From Acidimicrobiales bacterium (GTDB lineage: Bacteria; Actinomycetota; Acidimicrobiia; Acidimicrobiales; JADJXE01), in the NCBI GenBank assembly GCA_016716005.1, contig JADJXE010000001.1, positions 1,253,001 to 1,317,000 on the forward strand: a stretch of DNA of 64,000 nucleotides. Reading direction: 5' to 3'. The number at the start of each line of letters is the position of its first letter. Within the stretch, counting starts at the first letter, position 1. The notes beneath the pieces were generated by a model that did no database searches, was not told where the DNA came from, and saw only the letters and a program-made list of their open reading frames with translations. Of the stretch, positions 39,184 through 46,722 are shown piece by piece. Made by a program: the position numbers and the translations under genes.

Positions 39184-40824
39184 TCAACGCTCCGTGACAG
39201 GGTCGTCGGCGTGCAGGAGGCCGTACAGGATCGAGTCGAGCAGGGCTCGCCACGACGCCTCGATGATGTTCTCCGAGACGCCGATGGTGGTCCAGGTGCG
39301 CACCCCGTCGGTGGAGTCGATGAGCACCCGGGTCACCGCGCCGGTGCCCTTCGACGTGTCGAGGACGCGCACCTTGAAGTCGGTCAGGTGCACCCGGCCG
39401 AGCTGCGGGTAGCGGCTCTCGATCGCCATCCGCAGGGCCGCGTCGAGGGCGTTGACCGGGCCGTTGCCCTCGGCGGTGCGGATGACCCGCTCGCCGCCCA
39501 CGTGCACCTTCACGGTGGCCTCGGTGGTGAAGCCCTCCTCGGCCAGCTCGTCGGTGATCACCCGGAACGACTCCACCGAGAACCAGTCCTGCTCCCAGCC
39601 GCCGGCCCGGCGCATGAGGAGCTCGAGCGAGCCGTCGGCGGCCTCGAAGTGGTAGCCCTCGTGCTCCAGGTGCTTCAGCGACTCGACCACCTGGCCGAGC
39701 TCCTTGCCGCCCAGCTCGAGGCCGAGCTCGGCCGCCTTCAGCTGGAGGGTGGAGCGGCCCGCCAGCTCGGAGACCACGAAGCGGGTGCCGTTGCCGACGG
39801 TGTCGGGGGACACGTGCTCGTAGGCATCGCGGCGGCGGGCGATGGCCGACACGTGGAGCCCGGCCTTGTGGGCGAAGGCCGACGCCCCCACGTAGGGCGC
39901 CTGCGGGTTCGGCGAGATGTTCACCAGCTCGGCGATGTGGTGGCTGACGGGGGTGAGCAGCTGCAGCCGGTCGTCGGGCAGGGTGCGGACGCCCATCTTC
40001 AGGGTGAGGTTCGGGATGATCGTCGACAGGTTGCAGTTGCCGGTGCGCTCGCCGTACCCGTTGATGGTCCCCTGCACGTGGCGGGCACCGCCACGCACAC
40101 CGGCCAGGGCGTTGGCCACGCCGCAGCCGGTGTCGTCGTGCAGGTGCACGCCGACCTTGACGTCATCGCCGAAGTGCCGGACGATCCCGCCCACGATGTG
40201 CTCCACCTCGTGCGGGAGCGACCCGCCGTTGGTGTCGCAGAGCACCAGGGTGCCGGCACCCCGCTGGGCCGCCGCCTCCAGCACCCGAAGGCTGAACTCC
40301 GGGTTGCGCTTGTAGCCGTCGAAGAAGTGCTCCGCGTCGAACAGCACCTCGAGGCCCGCGGCCCGGAGGAACTCGACGGAGTCGGCGACCATGGCCACGC
40401 CCTCGTCGAGCGTGGTCCGGAGGGCCTCGGTGACGTGGTAGTCCCAGCACTTGCCCACGATGCAGACGGCCGACACGTTGGCCTTCACCAGGTGGGCCAG
40501 GGTCTCGTCGTCGTCGACCTTGCCCTTCACCCGGCGGGTCGAGCCGAAGGCCACCAGCGTGCTCGCCCTGAGGTCGAGCTCGGCCGGGGCCCGCCGGAAG
40601 AACTCCTCGTCCTTGGGGTTGGCGCCCGGCCAGCCCCCCTCGATGTAGTGCACGCCGAGCTGGTCGAGCTGCTCGGCGATGCGCAGCTTGTCGTCGACGG
40701 TGAGCGAGATGCCTTCGAGCTGGCTCCCGTCGCGCAGGGTGGTGTCGAAGATCTCCACGGCGTCGGGCTGGAGCGCGGAGCGCTCGGCCAGCACGACGCC
40801 GGCGGTGCCGTCAGTCGTCGACAT
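39184..40824 (-). CDS. cimA: (R)-citramalate synthase
   Basis: A 546-residue DRE-TIM metallolyase. EIFDTTLRDGSQLEGISLTV is the acetyl-CoA/active-site motif, HYIEGGWPGANPKDEEFFRR is diagnostic of the TIGR00977 citramalate synthase group, and GVHLHDDTGCGVANALAGV carries the HxH metal ligands. The C-terminal LeuA-like allosteric domain (EATVKVHVGGERVIRTAEGN, ALRMAIESRYPQL, RVLIDSTDGVRTWTTIGVSE) mediates feedback by isoleucine. It condenses pyruvate and acetyl-CoA to citramalate, the first step of the threonine-independent route to 2-oxobutanoate and isoleucine. Its start overlaps the ilvE stop by 14 nt, in the order leuB-ilvE-cimA. Confidence 0.93.
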   Translation of the reverse strand: MSTTDGTAGVVLAERSALQPDAVEIFDTTLRDGSQLEGISLTVDDKLRIAEQLDQLGVHYIEGGWPGANPKDEEFFRRAPAELDLRASTLVAFGSTRRVKGKVDDDETLAHLVKANVSAVCIVGKCWDYHVTEALRTTLDEGVAMVADSVEFLRAAGLEVLFDAEHFFDGYKRNPEFSLRVLEAAAQRGAGTLVLCDTNGGSLPHEVEHIVGGIVRHFGDDVKVGVHLHDDTGCGVANALAGVRGGARHVQGTINGYGERTGNCNLSTIIPNLTLKMGVRTLPDDRLQLLTPVSHHIAELVNISPNPQAPYVGASAFAHKAGLHVSAIARRRDAYEHVSPDTVGNGTRFVVSELAGRSTLQLKAAELGLELGGKELGQVVESLKHLEHEGYHFEAADGSLELLMRRAGGWEQDWFSVESFRVITDELAEEGFTTEATVKVHVGGERVIRTAEGNGPVNALDAALRMAIESRYPQLGRVHLTDFKVRVLDTSKGTGAVTRVLIDSTDGVRTWTTIGVSENIIEASWRALLDSILYGLLHADDPVTER

Positions 40825-41731
40825 GTTCGAGCCACTCCTTGTAGCGGTCGACGGTGCCCCGAACGGCCGCGAAGTACGTCTCCTGGATGTGGCGGGTGAT
40901 GGGGCCGGGGTCGCCGATCTCGCGGTCGTCGACCGCCCGGATCGGGACCACCTCGGCGGCCGTCCCGGAGAGGAAGGCCTCGTCGGCCAGGTACAGGTCG
41001 GTGCGGAGCAGGTTGTCCTCGACCAGCTCGTAGCCGTGGTCGCGCGCGATCACCATCACGCTGTCACGGGTGATGCCCTCGAGGGCGCCGGCGCTCACCG
41101 GTGGGGTGATGATCCGGCCCTTCTTCACCACGAACAGGTTCTCGCCGGTGCACTCCGACACGTAGCCCTGCGGGTTGAGGAGGATCGCCTCGTCGTACCC
41201 GGCCCGCAGCGCCTCCACCTTGGCCATCGACGAGTTCACGTAGTTGCCGGTGACCTTGGCCGCGGGGGGCATGGCGTTGGGGTCGTGGCGCTGCCACGAG
41301 CTCACCTTCATGCGCACGCCGTGGCGCAGGCCCTCCTCGCCGAGGTACGTGCCCCAGGGCCACACCGCGATGGCGGTCTCGACCTTGCACGGGAGCGGGT
41401 TGAGGCCCATCTCGCCGTAGCCGAGGAAGGCGATCGGCCGGATGTAGCAGGACTCGACCTGGTTGACCCGGATCGTCTCCTTGACCGCCTCGACCAGCTC
41501 CTCGACCGACCAGGGGATGTCGATGTGGATGACCTTGGCCGAGTCGTGGAGGCGCTGGATGTGGTCGGTGAGGCGGAACACGGCCGGGCCCCGGTCGGTC
41601 GCGTAGGCGCGGATGCCCTCGAACACGCCGCTGCCGTAGTGGAGCGTGTGCGTGAGCACGTGCACCCGGGCGTCGGCCCAGTCGACGAGCCCGCCGTCCA
41701 TCCAGATCTTCTGCGTCGCCTCGATCGGCAT
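40811..41731 (-). CDS. ilvE: Branched-chain amino acid aminotransferase
   Basis: A 306-residue class IV PLP aminotransferase. The catalytic Lys lies in AAKVTGNYVNSSMAKVEALR; other blocks are HTLHYGSGVFEGIRAY, GYDEAILLNPQGYVSECTGE and RTDLYLADEAFLSGTAAEV. It transfers the amino group from glutamate to the 2-oxoacids of Leu, Ile and Val. The strong GGGGAGGAC ribosome site overlaps the leuB stop codon, and its stop overlaps cimA. Position between leuB and cimA makes a compact branched-chain operon under one leader. Confidence 0.95.
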   Translation of the reverse strand: MPIEATQKIWMDGGLVDWADARVHVLTHTLHYGSGVFEGIRAYATDRGPAVFRLTDHIQRLHDSAKVIHIDIPWSVEELVEAVKETIRVNQVESCYIRPIAFLGYGEMGLNPLPCKVETAIAVWPWGTYLGEEGLRHGVRMKVSSWQRHDPNAMPPAAKVTGNYVNSSMAKVEALRAGYDEAILLNPQGYVSECTGENLFVVKKGRIITPPVSAGALEGITRDSVMVIARDHGYELVEDNLLRTDLYLADEAFLSGTAAEVVPIRAVDDREIGDPGPITRHIQETYFAAVRGTVDRYKEWLEHVDD

Positions 41732-41744
41732 CTCGTGTCCTCCC

Positions 41745-42722
41745 CTAGAGCCCAGCGGCGACGCGGTCGCCGATCTCGGTGGTGGTGCCCCCCTGCCCGG
41801 CCACGGCGCCGACGGCGGCACGGATCCGGCCCGCGGCCTCGGCTTCACCGAGGAACTCGAGCATCATGGCTGCCGACAGGATGGCGGCTCGTGGATCGGC
41901 CCGGCCCGTGCCCACGATGTCGGGGGCCGAGCCGTGGACCGGTTCGAACATCGAGGGGCCGGTGCGAGCAGGGTTGAGGTTGGCCGAGGCCGCCAGCCCG
42001 ATCCCCCCCGACACGGCGCCGCCGAGGTCCGTGAGGATGTCGCCGAACAGGTTGTCGGTGACGATCACGTCGTACCGAGCGGGGTCCTGGACCAGGTGGA
42101 TGCACGCCGCGTCGACGTGGTTGTACGCGGTGGTGACGGCCGGGAACTGGGCTCCCACCTCGTCGAAGGCGCGCTGCCACAGGTCGCCGGCGAAGGTGAG
42201 CACGTTGGTCTTGTGCACCAGGGTGAGGTGCCGGCGGGGCCGGCCGGCGGCCAGCTCGAACGCGAACCGCACGCAGCGCTCGACGCCCATGCGCGTGTTC
42301 ACCGAGCCCTGGGTGGCGATCTCGTGTGGCGTGCCGCGGCGGAGGAACCCCCCCTCGCCGGCGTAGCTGCCCTCGGTGTTCTCGCGCACCACCGCGAAGT
42401 CGACCGAAGGCGGCAGGAGGAACGGGCGCAGGTTGACGTACAGGTCGAGCTCGAAGCGCATCTTCAGGAGCAGCCCTCGCTCCAGCACGCCCGGTGGCAC
42501 CTCGGGCGTGCCGACGGCCCCCAGGAAGATGGCGTCGAACCCGCGCAGCTCGTCGAGCACGGAGTCGGGCAGCACCTCGCCGGTGCGGAGGTAGCGGGCG
42601 CCCCCGAGGTCGACGTCCACCGTGTCGAGCTCGACGCCCGCGGCGCGCGCGACGTCGAGGGCCACGGCCACGACCTCGGGGCCGATCCCGTCCCCTCCGA
42701 TCACCGCGATGCGATGTGCCAC
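41745..42722 (-). CDS. leuB: 3-isopropylmalate dehydrogenase
   Basis: A 325-residue dehydrogenase. AHRIAVIGGDGIGPEVVAVA is the N-terminal block; NTEGSYAGEG (phosphorylation-loop equivalent), VHKTNVLTFAGDLWQ with catalytic Lys, and DNLFGDILTDLGGAVSGGIG with metal-binding Asp residues follow; FEPVHGSAPDIVGTGRADP binds NAD. It oxidises 3-isopropylmalate, and in citramalate-pathway organisms 3-methylmalate as well, which would explain linkage to cimA. Start is GTG at 42722 with AGGGGAG. The Ile-Ile-Val-Ile leader and terminator lie directly upstream. Confidence 0.95.
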   Translation of the reverse strand: MAHRIAVIGGDGIGPEVVAVALDVARAAGVELDTVDVDLGGARYLRTGEVLPDSVLDELRGFDAIFLGAVGTPEVPPGVLERGLLLKMRFELDLYVNLRPFLLPPSVDFAVVRENTEGSYAGEGGFLRRGTPHEIATQGSVNTRMGVERCVRFAFELAAGRPRRHLTLVHKTNVLTFAGDLWQRAFDEVGAQFPAVTTAYNHVDAACIHLVQDPARYDVIVTDNLFGDILTDLGGAVSGGIGLAASANLNPARTGPSMFEPVHGSAPDIVGTGRADPRAAILSAAMMLEFLGEAEAAGRIRAAVGAVAGQGGTTTEIGDRVAAGL

Positions 42723-42751
42723 CAGCTCCCCTGTTCGGTCCCAGAAATGAG

Positions 42752-42775
42752 AAGCCGTCCCCGAGGGGACGGCTT
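42752..42775 (-). terminator. Attenuator terminator hairpin before leuB
   Basis: AAGCCGTCCCC and GGGGACGGCTT form a perfect 11-bp stem with a 2-nt loop, followed on the minus strand by CTCATTTCT (weak U-tract). It lies between the leader peptide and leuB. Confidence 0.75.
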
Positions 42776-42777
42776 CG

Positions 42778-42804
42778 AGCGCACGCCGGGTTCGGGCGTG
42801 CGCT
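42778..42804 (-). promoter_or_regulatory. Leader hairpin overlapping the leader-peptide stop codon
   Basis: AGCGCACGCC pairs perfectly with GGCGTGCGCT (10 bp, 7-nt loop). The 5' arm begins within the leader-peptide TAG, so a ribosome reaching the stop would block this stem, whereas one stalled on the Ile codons would not. Confidence 0.65.
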
Positions 42805-42850
42805 ACGGAATGACGATGATGCTGCCGGCGGTGGGCCAGAGAGCGGACAT
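42803..42850 (-). CDS. Branched-chain leader peptide (15 aa) for leuB-ilvE-cimA
   Basis: The frame encodes MSALWPTAGSIIVIP followed by TAG. Codons 11-14 are Ile-Ile-Val-Ile, next to the stop. Two hairpins follow, the second an intrinsic-terminator-like stem. This is the classical layout of translational attenuation in branched-chain amino acid operons. No strong ribosome site is seen; leaderless initiation is likely. I infer that isoleucine or valine starvation stalls the ribosome and relieves termination, which fits an operon whose cimA product starts isoleucine synthesis. Confidence 0.7.
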   Translation of the reverse strand: MSALWPTAGSIIVIP

Positions 42851-42906
42851 CGCCGTCCAGTGTCCCGCGGGGCCGTCGGGCAGTCAACCCGCGCCGAGCA
42901 GCCCGG

Positions 42907-42912
42907 TAGCCT
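42907..42912 (+). promoter_or_regulatory. -10 element for leaderless greA
   Basis: TAGCCT followed by six bases (GGCACC) and the GTG start at 42919. Confidence 0.5.
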
Positions 42913-42918
42913 GGCACC

Positions 42919-43401
42919 GTGAGCGATGCCCCGCACGTGCACCACCTGTCCGCGACCGCGCACGACCGGCTGCAGGCCGAGCTCCACGACCTGACCACCC
43001 GCGGCCGGGTCGAGATCGCCCGCCACATCGAGCGGGCACGCGAGCTCGGCGACCTGTCCGAGAACGGTGACTACCAGGCCGCCAAGGAGCAGCAGGGCAT
43101 GATGGAGGGCCGGATCCGCCACCTCGAGGCCCTGCTGCGCGATGCCGTCATCGTCGAGGCCGGAGGCTCCGAGACCGTGCGGGTCGGGTCGGTGGTCGTC
43201 GTGCGCTACGAGGGCGACGCCGACGACGAGACCGAGCGCTACCTCGTCGGTTCGGTCGAGGAGCGCCACGACGACCTCGACGTGGTCTCCCCCGGCTCCC
43301 CGCTGGGTCGGGCCCTGCTCGACCGCAGCACCGGCGACGTCGTGGAGTTCGAGGCGCCCAACGGCGCCCTCAAGGTCGAGATCGTCGACGTCGAGGGCTG
43401 A
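42919..43401 (+). CDS. greA: Transcription elongation factor GreA
   Basis: A 160-residue Gre factor. The N-terminal coiled-coil hairpin (about 8-80) has LSATAHDRLQAELHDLTTRG and the tip signature RELGDLSENGDYQAAKEQQG, whose acidic residues reach into the RNA polymerase secondary channel to stimulate transcript cleavage. The C-terminal FKBP-like domain has VVVVRYEGDADDETERYLVG and PLGRALLDRSTGDVVEFEAP. GTG start, apparently leaderless. It is divergent from the leuB leader and 15 bp upstream of an alpha/beta hydrolase gene, probably in one operon. Confidence 0.93.
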   Translation: MSDAPHVHHLSATAHDRLQAELHDLTTRGRVEIARHIERARELGDLSENGDYQAAKEQQGMMEGRIRHLEALLRDAVIVEAGGSETVRVGSVVVVRYEGDADDETERYLVGSVEERHDDLDVVSPGSPLGRALLDRSTGDVVEFEAPNGALKVEIVDVEG

Positions 43402-43416
43402 GCGGGGTCCGGCCCG

Positions 43417-44298
43417 ATGACCGCGGACGCCACCGCACGGCCCCTCGCACCGCCCCTGCCGCCGGGCCGGCGCGTCGAGCTCCCCGGGCGCGGCACCACC
43501 TTCGTGCGCGAGCTCCCCGGCCCTCCCGGCGCGCCCGTCGTGGTGCTCCTCCACGGCTGGACGGCCAGCGCCGACCTCAACTGGTTCCCCTCGTACTTCC
43601 CCCTCGCCCGCCGCTACCGGGTGCTCGCGCTCGACCACCGCGGCCACGGCCGGGGCATCCGCTCGCGCCGGCCGTTCCGCCTCGAGGACTGCGCCGACGA
43701 CGTCGCCGCCCTGGCCAACGTGCTCGGGATCGAGCGGTTCGTGGCCGTGGGCTACTCGATGGGGGGGCCCATCGCCCAGCTCGTGTGGCACCGCCACCCC
43801 CACCACGTTCAGGGCGTGGTGCTGTGCGCCACCGCCCGGAGCTTCGCGGCCACCACCGAGGAGCGGGTGTGGTTCGCGGGTCTGGGCACCATGGCCTGGG
43901 CCAGCCGGCTCACGCCGGCGGCCGCCCAGCGGCGGATGGCGAGCCGGCTCCTCAGCCGCAAGCCCGAGCGCGGGTTCGGGGCCTGGGCCCTCGACGAGGT
44001 CCACCACAACGACTGGACCAAGATCCTCGAGGCCGGGCGGGCCATCGGCCGATTCTCGTCCCGGGAGTGGATCGGCGGCCTCGACGCGCCGGCCGCCGTG
44101 GTGATCACCACCGGCGACCGCGTCGTGCCACCGCGGCGCCAGCAGCGCCTGGCCGAGTCGATCCCCGGCGCGGCGGTGTTCGAGGTGGCCGGCGACCACG
44201 ACGTGTGCGTGATGCAGCCCGGCCTGTTCGTCCCCACCCTGGTCGAGGCCGTCGAGTCGGTGCTGGAGCGGGTGCCGGTGGGGTCCCGGGGCACCTAG
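43417..44298 (+). CDS. Alpha/beta hydrolase (serine type)
   Basis: A 293-residue hydrolase. VVVLLHGWTASADLNWFPSY is the oxyanion region, VAVGYSMGGPIAQLVWHRHP the GxSxG nucleophile elbow, and VAGDHDVCVMQPGLFVPTLV holds the catalytic histidine, with Asp near VITTGDRVVPPRRQ. The cap region is helical. It could be an esterase, lipase or lactonase. It lies 15 bp after greA. Its TAG stop and the TAG of the convergent exported-protein gene are the two strands of one CTAG. Confidence 0.85.
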   Translation: MTADATARPLAPPLPPGRRVELPGRGTTFVRELPGPPGAPVVVLLHGWTASADLNWFPSYFPLARRYRVLALDHRGHGRGIRSRRPFRLEDCADDVAALANVLGIERFVAVGYSMGGPIAQLVWHRHPHHVQGVVLCATARSFAATTEERVWFAGLGTMAWASRLTPAAAQRRMASRLLSRKPERGFGAWALDEVHHNDWTKILEAGRAIGRFSSREWIGGLDAPAAVVITTGDRVVPPRRQQRLAESIPGAAVFEVAGDHDVCVMQPGLFVPTLVEAVESVLERVPVGSRGT

Positions 44299-45275
44299 AA
44301 CGCCTGTGTCGGCGGGGCGGGGCCGAGCACGGTCGTGGCCAGCACGCTGTTGCCGGCCGGGTCGGTGGGCGTCGTCACCGTGGTCCAGCGGGTCTGGGTG
44401 GTGCTCTGCCCCACCTGCGGCGTCCCGGAGGTTCGGGCGCCCAGCACGATGGTCACCTGCGAGCCGCTCATGGTCATCACCGAGGGCACGCCGGCGGACC
44501 CGAAGTTGGCGGCGGTGCCGCTGACGTAGCGGTTGCGCAGGTCCCACGTGCCCAGCGGGAGCTGGGCGCTCGAGCTGGCGTTGCGCACGGTCACGAGAGA
44601 CCGATTCGCTGCGGTCACCCGGACCACCACGTTGGTGGCCGAGCCGTTCCACCCCGACAGGATCGTGGACGGGTCGAGCGGCTCCGAGAAGGTGAGGGTG
44701 AGCGTGTCGCCCTGCTCCACGAGGCCGGCCGTCCCGGCGTTGGTGGTCGCGGCCGACACGCCGACCGGGCGGGTGTTGTCCACCAACACCACGAAGCCCA
44801 GGGTGGTCGACGCGTTGGCGGCCACGTCGATCGCCGTGACCGAGTACGTGCGCGTGCCCTCCGCCAGCGGGTTGCCGGCCGTCAGGGTGCCGCTGGCGTA
44901 GTTGTACGAGACGCCGGCCACGGTGTACGAGCCGGCGGTCATGACCACGGCGGTCTGGCCGGGGGTGACGGCGCTCACGTCGGCCCGCACCGTGGCGATG
45001 CCGGTCGGGGGGTTCCCGGCGTCGACCACGTTGGCGTACACCCGGTACGTGCGACCCTGGCCGATCGCGCCCCCGAGGCCGCCGGCCGTCTTCTGGATCA
45101 CGGCCGCCGTGACCGAGGGCGGGGCGAAGTCGGAGGCGGCGCTGAAGGTGCCGCTGGCGCCCGTCGCCGAGGTGAACGCGGCGAGGGCCGAGCCGACGAG
45201 CGGCCCGGCCAGGATCGCGGCGGCGGCGCCGGCCGCGGCCAGGGCTCGTCGCAGTCGGCGCCGCATCCGGCTCAC
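44295..45275 (-). CDS. SipW-dependent-type exported protein with Ig-like regions
   Basis: A 326-residue exported protein. The N-terminal RRRLRRALAAAGAAAAILAG plus SALAAFTSATGASGTFSAAS is a SipW-type signal with the AFT/AFS motif after the hydrophobic core. The rest is Thr/Ser/Val-rich beta structure: TYRVYANVVDAGNPPTGIAT, GTRTYSVTAIDVAANASTTL and DTLTLTFSEPLDPSTILSGW, the latter as in Ig-like/CHU surface domains. GTG overlaps the signal peptidase stop by 4 nt (GTGA), which supports dedicated processing. It probably forms part of an extracellular layer or fibre. Confidence 0.8.
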   Translation of the reverse strand: MSRMRRRLRRALAAAGAAAAILAGPLVGSALAAFTSATGASGTFSAASDFAPPSVTAAVIQKTAGGLGGAIGQGRTYRVYANVVDAGNPPTGIATVRADVSAVTPGQTAVVMTAGSYTVAGVSYNYASGTLTAGNPLAEGTRTYSVTAIDVAANASTTLGFVVLVDNTRPVGVSAATTNAGTAGLVEQGDTLTLTFSEPLDPSTILSGWNGSATNVVVRVTAANRSLVTVRNASSSAQLPLGTWDLRNRYVSGTAANFGSAGVPSVMTMSGSQVTIVLGARTSGTPQVGQSTTQTRWTTVTTPTDPAGNSVLATTVLGPAPPTQAF

Positions 45276-45880
45276 CGCGGGGGCACGACCCCCAGGGCCA
45301 GCGCACGCGCCTCGCGGCGGGCCCGCACCTCCCAGGGATGGTGCTCGGGCAGCAGGGCGTAGCGGGCCAGCCAGGCGCACAGGGCCGCCGCTGCGGCCAC
45401 CAGGGCCAGCGCCGACCAGCGCCGCTCCGATGCCAGGGTCATGGGGGCGCCCGCGAAGGGCACCACGGCCACCGCCCGGCCGACCACGTCGACGAGGGCG
45501 ACCGGCACCTGGTCCTGCGTCCCGTTGGCGTCGCCCTTGGTGATCACCTCCTGGCCGCGCACCTCGACCACCCGGTGGGTGCGCAGCGCCCCGCTCTCGG
45601 GGGCGCGGAAGGTGATCACCTGGCCCGGCCGGAGGCGGTCTGCCCGGGCCGGGTCGACCAGCACCACGTCGCCGACGCGCAGCGCCGGCTCCATCGACGT
45701 CGACGTGATGACCGTCGGGCTCCAGCCCAGCACGACCGCCGGCACCAGGGCCGCGACGGCCAGCACGACCCCCGTCAGCAGCCCGATCAGCGCCACCAGA
45801 CCGGCGTAGAAGCGGACCTCGGCCCCGACCGAGCGAGTCGGTCGGGGCCGGGTGCCGTCGTGTGCCGTGGAGGGGATCAC
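45272..45880 (-). CDS. SipW-type signal peptidase I
   Basis: A 202-residue S26B peptidase. A first membrane helix (VRFYAGLVALIGLLTGVVLA onward) precedes the catalytic serine in TSTSMEPALRVGDVV. THRVVEV supplies the His that replaces Lys in the archaeal/ER type, and VITKGDANGTQDQVPV carries the Asp box. A second helix (ALALVAAAAALCAWLARYAL) is at the C-terminus. This type processes TasA-like fibre and biofilm proteins. It lies between two candidate substrates, overlapping the downstream one. GTG start. Confidence 0.9.
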   Translation of the reverse strand: MIPSTAHDGTRPRPTRSVGAEVRFYAGLVALIGLLTGVVLAVAALVPAVVLGWSPTVITSTSMEPALRVGDVVLVDPARADRLRPGQVITFRAPESGALRTHRVVEVRGQEVITKGDANGTQDQVPVALVDVVGRAVAVVPFAGAPMTLASERRWSALALVAAAAALCAWLARYALLPEHHPWEVRARREARALALGVVPPR

Positions 45881-45893
45881 GTCACCGGACCGG

Positions 45894-46508
45894 TCAGCTC
45901 TGGGCTTCCCAGGTGAACACCGCGGTGGCGTTCAGGCCCTGGGCCAGGTTGTTGTCGGCCAGCGCGACGGTGAAGCGGAAGGTGCGGGCGTCGTTGGTGG
46001 CGGCGGCGGTGAAGCCGGTGGCGCCGTTGACGTAGTTGGTGTGGGCCGAGGAGAAGCCCGCCAGCGTGCCCGAGTAGACGGTGGACGAGGCCGAGAAGCC
46101 CGTGCAGCTGGCGAACGAGCCGCCGGTGCCGACCTCGACGGTGGTGTTCAGGTACTGCGCCAGGCCGGTGCCGGCGCTGGTGCCGTAGAGCTTCACCACC
46201 GACGGGGTGATCGAGCCCTGGTACGTGACCGTGATGCACTTCGTCAGCGTGTCGCCGGGCTTCAGGTTCGACGCGTTGAACATGACGTTCGCGCTGTCGT
46301 CGTCGACGAGCGCCACCGTGCCGGCCGAGAAGCTGTTGCCGTTGTTCTCCGTCGTCGCCGTGAACGCGGCCTGCGATCTGCTGAAGATCGCCACGGCGCC
46401 GATCACCACGGCCGCGACCACGGCCAGCAACCGGACGAGCGATCCCCGGCCGGCCCGTCGCCGACCACGACGCCGGCCCGTTCGGTTGGAGGGGGGAGCG
46501 GTTTCCAT
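45894..46508 (-). CDS. TasA/CalY-like SipW-dependent exported protein
   Basis: A 204-residue protein. After a twin-Arg-rich basic N-terminus, a hydrophobic core (LVRLLAVVAAVVIGAVAIFS) ends in RSQAAFTATTENNGNSFSAG, the SipW substrate motif. The mature part (SAGTVALVDDDSANVMFNAS, NLKPGDTLTKCITVTYQGS) resembles TasA/camelysin family jelly-roll proteins. Two cysteines (KCITV and ASCTGF) may form a disulfide. It is the first gene in the locus, ATG with GCAGGTGG, followed by the peptidase 13 bp later. It is likely a surface fibre or matrix protein. Confidence 0.85.
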   Translation of the reverse strand: METAPPSNRTGRRRGRRRAGRGSLVRLLAVVAAVVIGAVAIFSRSQAAFTATTENNGNSFSAGTVALVDDDSANVMFNASNLKPGDTLTKCITVTYQGSITPSVVKLYGTSAGTGLAQYLNTTVEVGTGGSFASCTGFSASSTVYSGTLAGFSSAHTNYVNGATGFTAAATNDARTFRFTVALADNNLAQGLNATAVFTWEAQS

Positions 46509-46722
46509 GCCACCTGCTTTCGTCTGCCTGAACTGGACTGCCACCCTCTCGTCGGCGCCTCGCCGCCGCGACTTGAGGCCGCCACCGTGGGCCGTTCGAC
46601 CCGTTTCGGGACCGCCGGGCGAGTTCGTGGCACACCGTCGGCTCCCCGGCTACGGTCCCCAGCGCAGAGCGGCCGGCCCACCGGTCGACCGGCGACCAAC
46701 CGTGCGAACCCCCGGAGCCCCC

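Noticed and set aside
41845..45306. A 1153-codon minus-strand open frame
   Set aside because: It crosses leuB, greA and the hydrolase out of frame; known proteins in other frames explain the sequence.
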